A DNA stretch of 64,000 bases from Anaeromyxobacter_A sp035636195 (GTDB taxonomy: Bacteria; Myxococcota; Myxococcia; Myxococcales; Anaeromyxobacteraceae), in assembly GCA_035636195.1 (NCBI GenBank), contig DASPZP010000047.1, forward strand, positions 10,247-74,246, read 5' to 3'. A program made the position numbers and the translations under genes. The number at the start of each line of letters is the position of its first letter. The first letter of the stretch is position 1. A model generated the notes under the pieces. It made no database searches. It saw nothing but the letters and a program-made list of their open reading frames with translations, and was not told the origin of the DNA. Shown here piece by piece: positions 43,123 to 49,844 of the stretch.

Positions 43123-44841
43123 ATGAGACCGGGAAAGCTCTACTTCGGCGACAACCTTCCGGTTCTGCGGGAGTTCATCGCCAGCGAGTCGGTCGATCTC
43201 GTTTACCTAGACCCACCGTTCAACTCCAAGCGCGACTACAACGTGCTTTTTGAGGAGCGGGACCTCTCGTCCTCGCGCGCGCAGATAAAGGCGTTCGACG
43301 ACTGCTGGCATTGGGACCAGGGCACGCAAGACACCTATGAGGGGTTGACCGGCCCCGACGCGCAGGAGCGCGGAGCGCCGCCCGCGCTCTCGGCGTTGCT
43401 GGAAGCGTTCTACAAGGGCTTCCCGCAGCGAAACGACATGACGGCGTACCTCGTGATGATGGCGCCTCGATTGTTGGAACTGCGCCGTGTGCTTCGACCC
43501 ACTGGCGCGCTGTTTCTGCATTGTGATCCAACAGCGAGCCACTACCTCAAGCTGCTGCTGGATGCGATCTTCGGCGCGCAGAACTACCGGAATGAGATCA
43601 TTTGGAAGCGACAGACGTCCTCTGGCTACAAGGGCTCAAGCAGCTTCGGCAGGAACCACGACACAGTCCTCTTCTACAGCAAGAGCAACGAGTACACATA
43701 CCGCAACATCTACAAGCCCTATTCTCAAGAATACCTGACTAAGCAGTACAACAAGGTCGATGAGAATGGCCGAAGATATCGAACCCACTGGATTGGGACA
43801 AAGACGACAGCGGCAACCATCGCCAAGTACCTCAAGACTGGCAGGATAGTGAGGCGCGCGAACGGTTCTCTTGAGAAGCGGCTGTACCTAGATGAGCAAC
43901 CGGGGATCGCTGTTGACAGTGTTTGGACTGACATAGGCGCGTTAACGCATGATGGCGCCGAGCGACTCGGTTATCCGACGCAGAAGCCGATCGCTTTGTT
44001 GGAGCGCATCATCACAGCCGCATCAAACGAGGGTGATGTCATCCTTGACCCGTTCTGCGGGTGCGGTACGACCGTCGAAGCGGCACACAAGCTCGGGCGG
44101 GAATGGATCGGCATCGACATCACGCACCTGGCGATCAGGGTCGTTCGCGACCGTCTGTCCACGAAGTTTCCGGGCATCGCTTACGAACTCCTCGGGGAGC
44201 CCCAGGACGTCGAGAGCGCGCGCATCCTTTCGGAGACCGACAAGTACCAGTTCCAGTGGTGGGCGATTCACAAGATCGGAGCGCACCCGGTCGGTGGGGT
44301 GCCGGGGAGCCGAGAGGGGAAGCGCGGCCGCGACCACGGCATCGATGGCGTCATCAAGTTCCGTTCGGATGACAAGGTCCACGAGATCATCGTCTCCGTG
44401 AAGGGTGGTCGCTCGATCTCGCCAGCGTTCGTGCGCGAGCTGCAAGGGACCGTTCAGACCGAGAAGGCCGCCATGGGCGTCCTCCTCGTCATGCAGGAGC
44501 CCACCCAAGATATGACGACGGCCGCTGCCAAGGCCGGGACGTGGCGCGATCCGACGACTGACAAGCGATACCCGAAGATCCAACTCCTGTCGGTCAGCGA
44601 CATCTTCGAAGGAAAGCGAGTGCAGCACCCCGGGACCGAGATCGTCGAGCAGGGGCCGCAGGCCGGCCAGACGTTGCCACTACCAGGAATGGCTCAGCCG
44701 GACCCGCCGCCGCGCAAGGGGCGACTGATCACCGTCCCGGAGCAGCCTGCGGAAGCCCCGATTCCGCTCACCCAAGTTCGAGCCCCCGCCGCCGTGGCAG
44801 CACAAGCCACGCGGCGCAGGAAGGGCGGTGCCGACGAGTAG
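43123..44841 (+). CDS. DNA adenine methyltransferase fused to a PD-(D/E)XK-like nuclease domain
   Basis: A 572-residue protein. The N-terminal methyltransferase has catalytic motif IV first (VYLDPPF, residues 30-33 DPPF), a variable target-recognition region (about 170-280) and the SAM motif DPFCGCGTT near 310, the beta-class order typical of N6-adenine enzymes. Residues about 400-480 resemble an Mrr-type restriction fold: RDHGIDGVIKF, then IIVSVKGGRSI and RELQGTVQTEKAAMGVLLVM. The central acidic/Lys core is D...SVK, with Ser where Glu/Gln is usual. A Pro-rich tail ends the protein. AGGAG precedes ATG 43123. GC and codon use (ATA, ACA, AAG-rich) are lower than the neighbours, suggesting transfer. 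It may be a single-chain modification-restriction enzyme. Confidence 0.85.
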   Translation: MRPGKLYFGDNLPVLREFIASESVDLVYLDPPFNSKRDYNVLFEERDLSSSRAQIKAFDDCWHWDQGTQDTYEGLTGPDAQERGAPPALSALLEAFYKGFPQRNDMTAYLVMMAPRLLELRRVLRPTGALFLHCDPTASHYLKLLLDAIFGAQNYRNEIIWKRQTSSGYKGSSSFGRNHDTVLFYSKSNEYTYRNIYKPYSQEYLTKQYNKVDENGRRYRTHWIGTKTTAATIAKYLKTGRIVRRANGSLEKRLYLDEQPGIAVDSVWTDIGALTHDGAERLGYPTQKPIALLERIITAASNEGDVILDPFCGCGTTVEAAHKLGREWIGIDITHLAIRVVRDRLSTKFPGIAYELLGEPQDVESARILSETDKYQFQWWAIHKIGAHPVGGVPGSREGKRGRDHGIDGVIKFRSDDKVHEIIVSVKGGRSISPAFVRELQGTVQTEKAAMGVLLVMQEPTQDMTTAAAKAGTWRDPTTDKRYPKIQLLSVSDIFEGKRVQHPGTEIVEQGPQAGQTLPLPGMAQPDPPPRKGRLITVPEQPAEAPIPLTQVRAPAAVAAQATRRRKGGADE

Positions 44842-44961
44842 GCAACGCCTAGATCCACGAAGCCGACGTGGCGGGGCCGTCGGGCTCCGCCGCTTCTGTC
44901 TGCGCGAGCCCCGTGCCATCCGTCAGGGGTGTGAAATGTCAAACTGACCCACTACCCGCCG

Positions 44962-45309
44962 GTGCGGCTCGCCATCGACGCCGCCGCGCGCCAGCTCACC
45001 GGCCTGCAGGCCATCGCCGACGTGGACTGCCGCGTCCTGTCCGCCGCGCCCGTCCCGCCGGCGCACGCGCTGGCGCCGCTCCTCGGCCCGCTCACCGCCT
45101 GCTGGGTCGCCCTGGGGCGCGATCCGGTGACGACCGACGTCGCCGCCATGCTGGCGCGCCCCGCCCAGCGCGAGCTCGACGCGCTCGTCGGGGAGGCGCT
45201 CGGGCTCGGCGCCCGCGCGGTCCAGGGCTCCCGGCGCGAGCTCAGCGCGCGGGTGGCCGCGAGGCTCGCGCACGCGGCGCAGGTCCGGGAGGCGCTGGCG
45301 GCGCAGTGA
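44962..45309 (+). CDS. Hypothetical Ala-rich helical protein
   Basis: A 115-residue frame starting at GTG 44962: RLAIDAAARQLTGLQAIADVDC, LAPLLGPLTACWVALGRDP, then helices to LAHAAQVREALAAQ. No family recognised and no ribosome site. It begins right after the low-GC island and could be the 3' part of the gene at 42751. Its last 68 bases overlap the end of apbE on the other strand, so one of the two ends may be shorter than drawn. Confidence 0.4.
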   Translation: MRLAIDAAARQLTGLQAIADVDCRVLSAAPVPPAHALAPLLGPLTACWVALGRDPVTTDVAAMLARPAQRELDALVGEALGLGARAVQGSRRELSARVAARLAHAAQVREALAAQ

Positions 45310-46339
45310 GCGGGGCGGCGGCGACGGCAGGTGGGCGGAACCGCCGAGCGCTGCCCGCCACGTGCACCCTCCCTCGAGCGTCGACGAGCAAGGCCGATAC
45401 CTCGGGCATTCGCCGCAGGAGCGCGGCGCCACGCTCGGGGCCGAGCACGAACAACCCGGTGGCGAGCGCATCGGCGACCGCGCCGTGCGGAGCGATCACC
45501 GTGACGCTCTCGGCGCCGGTCGCCGGATAGCCCGTGCTCGGGTCGAGGAGGTGGTGGTACCGGCGGCCATCGATGATGACGAAGCGCTCGTAGTCGCCGC
45601 TCGTGGAGACGGACTCGTCCCCCAGCGTCACCGTGGCCTCCACTCCCGCCGGCGCTCGCGGATCGCGGATGGCGACCGTCCAGGGACGGTCCCCGTTGCG
45701 GCCGCGAGCGGTCATGTCCCCGCTGGCGGCCACCAGCACGTCCTGGACGCCGCGGCTCACGAGGAAGTCCGCGGCGGCCTCGGCGATGTAGCCCTTGGCG
45801 ATTCCTCCCAGGCCGATGCGCGCCCCGGGCCGCTCGAGGAAGGCGGTGCGATCGGCGGGCCCGAGCACGAGCTGCCGGTAGCCGACGAGCGCGCGACGGC
45901 GCTCCACCTGCTCCGGCGCCGGGAGGCGCCGAGGCTCCGCGCCGTCGAAGCGCCACAGGCCGTCCAGGGCGGCCCAGGTCGGGTCGAACGCCCCGGCGGT
46001 CAGCTGCGAGACGCGGAGCGCGGTCGCCAGCACCTCGTAGAGCTCGGGCGGTACGCGGACGGGCTCGACGCCAGCGCTGGAGTTGACGCGAGAGACCGGG
46101 CTCGCCGGGTCCCACTCCGACAGGATGGCTGCGAGCCGCTCCATCTCGGCGAACGCCTCGCGGACGCGCTCCTCCAGCGCGTCCGGGTCGCAGCCGCGCA
46201 CCGTCACCGCGACGAGGGTGGCCATCATCGGCCTGGCACGCCTGAGCGTGACCTCCTGGCAGGGGCGCTCCGCCGCGCGGAGCGGCGAGCTGGAGAGCAT
46301 GCCCAGGGCGAGCATCGCGCTGGCGATGGCTGGCGTCAC
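45242..46339 (-). CDS. apbE: ApbE, FAD:protein FMN transferase
   Basis: Periplasmic Mg-dependent enzyme that attaches FMN to a Thr/Ser of target flavoproteins using FAD. The 365-residue product has a signal peptide (IASAMLALGMLSSSPLRA), then ILSEWDPASPVSRVNSSAGV, AFDPTWAALDGLWRF, the key loops GARIGLGGIAKGYIAE and VAASGDM, and the late STSGDYERF, HHLLDPSTGYPA and DALATGLFVLGPE. The last about 30 residues are a Pro/Ala-rich extension. GTG 46339 overlaps the stop of the FMN-binding protein gene (GTGA); the upstream neighbour is its likely substrate. Confidence 0.94.
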   Translation of the reverse strand: MTPAIASAMLALGMLSSSPLRAAERPCQEVTLRRARPMMATLVAVTVRGCDPDALEERVREAFAEMERLAAILSEWDPASPVSRVNSSAGVEPVRVPPELYEVLATALRVSQLTAGAFDPTWAALDGLWRFDGAEPRRLPAPEQVERRRALVGYRQLVLGPADRTAFLERPGARIGLGGIAKGYIAEAAADFLVSRGVQDVLVAASGDMTARGRNGDRPWTVAIRDPRAPAGVEATVTLGDESVSTSGDYERFVIIDGRRYHHLLDPSTGYPATGAESVTVIAPHGAVADALATGLFVLGPERGAALLRRMPEVSALLVDARGRVHVAGSARRFRPPAVAAAPLTAPPAPPGPAPRARASRPPAR

Positions 46340-46914
46340 CGCGTCGATCGCTGTCCGCGCCGGCGCAGGAGCTCGGCCAGCCCCAGGCCCTTGCGCACGG
46401 CATACGCCGCCGAGTGAGAGGAGATGGTCGCCCCGCTGATGGCGTCGACGTCCTTGCCGACCACGAGTGGCTGCTTCAGCGTCTTCCCCGAGAACTGCGC
46501 GCGGAACCGGCGCTCCCGGACCTCGCCCCCGTGCGACTCGCGGTAGACCATCACCTGGACGTCCTGCACGGTCCCGTCGGCCTTGACGCCGACCGCGAAC
46601 GTGATGGGCAGGCTCTGGCCGATCACGTCGAGCACGAAGACGTACCCCTGCAGCGGGCCCGGCTGGCCGGGGGGCCGGGCCTCGGCAGAGGCCACCTCGA
46701 GATAGAGATACTTGCGGACCTCGATCTTCCGGCCGGCCGCGCGACTGAGCTCGGCGAGCTCTCCGTCCGAGAGCTCGAGCACCTTGCGCTCCGCCGCGAC
46801 CCCGCTCCCGAACAGCGCCCGCGGCGCATCCCCCTCGGAGAGGAAGACCTGGTCCGCCCGGGCGGCGAGCGCGGGGAGCAGGGCGACCAGGAAGGCCGCC
46901 GCGCCGAGCTTCAT
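46336..46914 (-). CDS. Periplasmic FMN-binding (RnfG/NqrC-like) protein
   Basis: A 192-residue exported protein: signal peptide (MKLGAAAFLVALLPALAARA), then a flavin-binding domain with GYVFVLDVIGQSLPITFAVGV, DVQVMVYRESHGGEV and the flavinylation motif DAISGATISS (about residue 165), in which the Thr of SGAT carries covalent FMN in this family. The following gene, apbE, would attach it. Its ATG overlaps the stop of the membrane protein before it (ATGA). No Rnf or Nqr complex is present, so it is a stand-alone extracytoplasmic electron carrier. Confidence 0.88.
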   Translation of the reverse strand: MKLGAAAFLVALLPALAARADQVFLSEGDAPRALFGSGVAAERKVLELSDGELAELSRAAGRKIEVRKYLYLEVASAEARPPGQPGPLQGYVFVLDVIGQSLPITFAVGVKADGTVQDVQVMVYRESHGGEVRERRFRAQFSGKTLKQPLVVGKDVDAISGATISSHSAAYAVRKGLGLAELLRRRGQRSTR

Positions 46915-47441
46915 GGCGGGTCGCCCCTGTCGTCGTCCCTGGAGCTCCACCTCCACCGGTCCGGTCCCCACATCGCCCAGAGCGAGATGACCACCATGCA
47001 CGACATGCCGGCCGCGAGCAGCACCCAGCCGGCGAGGAGCGCGTACGCGAAGCCTCCCGCCACATAGCGCACCGCCCATGGGCCCGCCAGCTCGAGCGCC
47101 GCGCCCAGGTATGTCGTCACCGTCAGTCCGATCCGGGTGCGGACCGAGAACCGCGTGGCGCTCATGAGGTGAGAGAGGATGAGCACGACGATGGGGACGG
47201 AGAAGAGGTGGAAGTGGCTCACCTCCACCATCTGCCAGAGCTGCTTCGGGAAGCTCATCTCGCTCTCGCCGCCGCGGTAGTAGGTGGCGATCGCGTGCGG
47301 GCTCCACCCGATGCGACCGGCAGAGAGCGCCAGCAGCGTGACCACCCCGGGCAGGGTGAGCGCGAGGAAGCCGCTGTACGCCAGGCGCGTCTCGAGCGAG
47401 GCAGTCCTCAGCTGGAATCCGCGCCTGGCGAACACTTGCAT
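46911..47441 (-). CDS. Multipass membrane protein linked to the FMN-binding protein
   Basis: A 176-residue protein with four hydrophobic helices (about 22-43, 76-93, 105-122, 128-155). Several histidines lie near the second helix (VEVSHFHLFSVPIVVLILSH), suggesting haem or metal ligands. It is 12 bases after the porin gene and overlaps the FMN-binding gene by four bases, so the three are one transcript. A plausible role is an inner-membrane electron donor to the periplasmic flavoprotein. No family was recognised. Confidence 0.7.
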   Translation of the reverse strand: MQVFARRGFQLRTASLETRLAYSGFLALTLPGVVTLLALSAGRIGWSPHAIATYYRGGESEMSFPKQLWQMVEVSHFHLFSVPIVVLILSHLMSATRFSVRTRIGLTVTTYLGAALELAGPWAVRYVAGGFAYALLAGWVLLAAGMSCMVVISLWAMWGPDRWRWSSRDDDRGDPP

Positions 47442-47453
47442 CCGGCTTTCCTA

Positions 47454-48653
47454 TCAGAACAGCCAGGTCATGGCGGAGGCGAACTCGCGGTTCGTCGTCC
47501 CGTCGCCCAGCTGGCGAAGGCGGTAATCCGCCTTGAGGGCGATCTGCGGGATCGGCTTGTAGACGAGCCCGAACACCTCCGACAGCCGCCGGAACTCCAT
47601 CCTCGACTGGAAGCCCGCCGGGACGTCCGCCTGCGTGTCCGCGTAGTCCAGCCGGGCGAAGGCGTTGAGCGCCTGCGTCGATTCGGGCGCCATGAGGCTC
47701 AGGACGTCGTAGGCGGCTTCCAGGTACCCGCCGCGCGACTGGGACGAGACAGGGCCGGCGGCGGCCTGCTCGGGCGAGGCCGCGGCGAGCGTCTGATTCA
47801 GGGCTCCTGCATGGTCGATGAGGAGCACGGCCGCCTCGGCCCGCGCGCTGAAGGCGCCCCGCCGCGTGCGGACGTCCGCCTCGATCAGGGTGACCGGCAC
47901 GCTGCCCAGGGAGGCCGGGAGCGTGTTACCCGAGGTCCCTCGGTAAGCCGACGCCCCGAAGACGGTGCCGAGGATGGGTTCGTAGTCGAGCCGCAGCACG
48001 CCCCCCACGTCGCCCGCGTGCGCGAGCTGGCCCTCCTGGTGCCCGTCCTTGATGGCCGACTCGGCGGTGAACCCGTTCGCGTTGAACCCGTTGACCAGGT
48101 ACGCCTGGTACCGGAGGCCCTCCGCCAGCTCCCCGAAGATGCCGATCCCCGGCTCGCGCCAGGTGGTGGGGATGACGAACGTGTCCACGTCCGGGCGGTC
48201 CACGCCGTTGAAGCTCGGCGGCTCGTGGTAGATGTTCACGATCCCGACCGGCATCAGGATGATGCCGCCGCGCAGGTTGATCCGGCGGTGCAGCAGCCCG
48301 TCCAGGTAGGCCTGCTCGATCTCGACCTCGCCCCGGTCGTCGGCCGAGCTGATGGCGTGCTCCACCTCCACCTCCGAGTAGAAGCGGATGCGATCGGTGA
48401 AGTCGTGCCCGAAGAACAGCACGAAGCGGCGCATGTCGATCACGCCGGAGGCGTTGGTGGGCACGTTGAGCGTGAGCTCGCCATAGCCGCCGATGGTGGT
48501 GCCCGCGATGGCGCCGGAACGACCGAGCGAGTTCTCGATCGCCGATTCGCGCGGCAGGCTCGTCTCGGGCGCCGGCGCCGGCTGGGCGGACGCGGGCCGC
48601 GACAGCGCCACGAGCCCCAGGAACACGACAGGCCACACCGCGTATCGATTCAT
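47454..48653 (-). CDS. Outer-membrane porin-like beta-barrel
   Basis: A 399-residue exported protein: signal peptide (AVWPVVFLGLVALSRPASA), then alternating beta strands typical of phosphate-selective porin O/P-like barrels: TIGGYGELTLNVP, RFVLFFGHDFTDRIRFYSEVEVEHA, EIEQAYLDGLLHRRINLRGG and GTVFGASAYRG. It ends in the aromatic signature MTWLF needed for outer-membrane insertion. ATG 48653 has GGAGG about ten bases upstream. It begins the porin/membrane/FMN/apbE block, 109 bases after bfd; a 7-bp GC hairpin (48711-48730) lies in that gap. Confidence 0.85.
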   Translation of the reverse strand: MNRYAVWPVVFLGLVALSRPASAQPAPAPETSLPRESAIENSLGRSGAIAGTTIGGYGELTLNVPTNASGVIDMRRFVLFFGHDFTDRIRFYSEVEVEHAISSADDRGEVEIEQAYLDGLLHRRINLRGGIILMPVGIVNIYHEPPSFNGVDRPDVDTFVIPTTWREPGIGIFGELAEGLRYQAYLVNGFNANGFTAESAIKDGHQEGQLAHAGDVGGVLRLDYEPILGTVFGASAYRGTSGNTLPASLGSVPVTLIEADVRTRRGAFSARAEAAVLLIDHAGALNQTLAAASPEQAAAGPVSSQSRGGYLEAAYDVLSLMAPESTQALNAFARLDYADTQADVPAGFQSRMEFRRLSEVFGLVYKPIPQIALKADYRLRQLGDGTTNREFASAMTWLF

Positions 48654-48762
48654 CGTCGCCTTGCCTCCCCGGGCGTGGCCCGGGACGAAGAGAGCCCTGC
48701 GGCGCGGGGAATGCCGCGCCGTCGAGCTCCGGGTTTTGAAATCGGGGAAGACCCGCGGCGGG

Positions 48763-48978
48763 CTAGGCCGCCGCGCTCCTGCAGGGACAGCCCGGGCAGC
48801 CGTTGCCGCAACCATGGTCATCGCGGCTCCCGGTCACGATCTCGGCGACGTCGTCGCGGCAGTGACCGCAGTCCGTCCCGGCCCCGCTGGTGGCGACGAT
48901 CTGGGCGTGCGACAGGCCAGCGGTCACCGCGTCGCGCAGTGCGCGGTCGGACACGGCGTGGCAGGAACAGACGATCAT
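48763..48978 (-). CDS. bfd: Bfd-like [2Fe-2S] ferredoxin
   Basis: A 71-residue protein of the bacterioferritin-associated ferredoxin type, with a 2Fe-2S site from CSCHAV (residues 4-6) and TDCGHCRDDV (about 37-40). Bfd reduces iron stored in bacterioferritin. The C-terminal GCGNGCPGCPC adds four more cysteines, unusual for Bfd, and might bind another metal. AGGTGA precedes ATG 48978, and a Fur box lies 32-51 bases upstream. No bacterioferritin gene is in the window. Confidence 0.85.
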   Translation of the reverse strand: MIVCSCHAVSDRALRDAVTAGLSHAQIVATSGAGTDCGHCRDDVAEIVTGSRDDHGCGNGCPGCPCRSAAA

Positions 48979-49009
48979 CGCGCTTCACCTCTCGGCTGGT
49001 TCGTGACCA

Positions 49010-49029
49010 TGACAACCATTTTCATTATC
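49010..49029 (-). promoter_or_regulatory. Fur box upstream of bfd
   Basis: On the minus strand the sequence GATAATGAAAATGGTTGTCA matches the 19-base Fur consensus GATAATGATAATCATTATC at 15 positions by hand alignment. It is 32-51 bases upstream of the bfd start, where a repressor would block transcription. The fur gene itself lies just beyond at 49178. Confidence 0.65.
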
Positions 49030-49177
49030 AGAAGACGGCGGCGGTCGGCATTGACGGCGGTCAAGACGACGACGGGCGCGCGCAGGCTTCCACACCCACA
49101 GCGGACCTCATCTCCGGCCCTGCACGGCGAAGTAGGTGGGTCCGCGAAGCGCACGAGGCGGGCCTGGCTGCCGTCGG

Positions 49178-49720
49178 TCATGGAGGTGAACCCTCCCCTT
49201 CACGGCGCTGCGACCGATTCGCATTCTCCGCCGCCAGGGCAGACCTCGCCCGGCAGGCTGGGCAGCGACCGAGCAGCTGGAGCATGTGCCCCTCCAGGGT
49301 GAACCCATGTCGAGCGGCCACCTCCCGCTGGAGGATCTCGATGGCGTCGTACTCGAACTCCACCACGGCCCCGCACCCCTTGCAGACCAGGTGATCGTGG
49401 TGCTCCTGACCGACCGCCCGCTCGTAGCTCTTCTCATCGCCGGTCACCACCGCCGGCTGCACGATTCCAGCCTCGGTGAGCAGCGGCAGCGCCCGATAGA
49501 CCGTCGCCTTCGAGGCGTGAAGCCCCCGGGCGCGGAGGTCCTCGACGAGCTCCTCGATGACGAAGTGCCCCTGCCGTCCCAGGATCGCATCGGCGATCGC
49601 GCGGCGGCCGGAGGTGAGCCGCAGGCCGTGGGAGGTGAGCACCGCCTCCAGGCGACCGAGCGCTGCCTGGACGATGGCCGCTGCGGGAGGCGTCAGCCTT
49701 GAATTGAGACTGTGTCTCAT
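49178..49720 (-). CDS. fur: Fur-family transcriptional regulator
   Basis: A 180-residue metal-responsive repressor. The N-terminal winged helix includes LRLTSGRRAIADAILGRQGHF and ASKATVYRALPLLTEAGIVQ; the dimerisation domain has the metal site EHHDHLVCKGCGAVVEFE and a second CxxC pair, GRCPACRA. Both CXXC pairs of structural zinc are present. ATG 49720 follows GGGTGG; GTG 49729 is an alternative. The 3' end includes extra residues (LAAENANRSQRREGEGSPP). It is probably the iron-type Fur given the Fur box and bfd next door, but Zur or PerR cannot be excluded. Confidence 0.88.
   Translation of the reverse strand: MRHSLNSRLTPPAAAIVQAALGRLEAVLTSHGLRLTSGRRAIADAILGRQGHFVIEELVEDLRARGLHASKATVYRALPLLTEAGIVQPAVVTGDEKSYERAVGQEHHDHLVCKGCGAVVEFEYDAIEILQREVAARHGFTLEGHMLQLLGRCPACRARSALAAENANRSQRREGEGSPP
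49705..49719. promoter_or_regulatory. Perfect palindrome over the fur start codon
   Basis: TGAGAC-TGT-GTCTCA is a perfect 6-3-6 dyad covering the start codons of the fur gene. It could be an autoregulatory operator. It is not a classical Fur box, so the binding protein is unknown. Confidence 0.4.
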
Positions 49721-49844
49721 CTCGGCCACCCTAACGCAGAGCGGCCGGGCGTGTCAAAACCCGTCGAAATAGCCGTCCGGCGGCGGGGGTTTCCATCGGC
49801 GGCAGGTCGGGCCCCTATACTCGGGCCCGACCGCTCCCCCGCTC

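Noticed and set aside
43123..44841. Prophage or integrative element around the methyltransferase
   Set aside because: No integrase, phage structural gene or attachment duplication is visible; only one gene has foreign composition.
48711..48730. Terminator between bfd and the porin gene
   Set aside because: A 7-bp GC stem exists but no T-run; could be an mRNA processing or attenuation structure, not supported enough to list.
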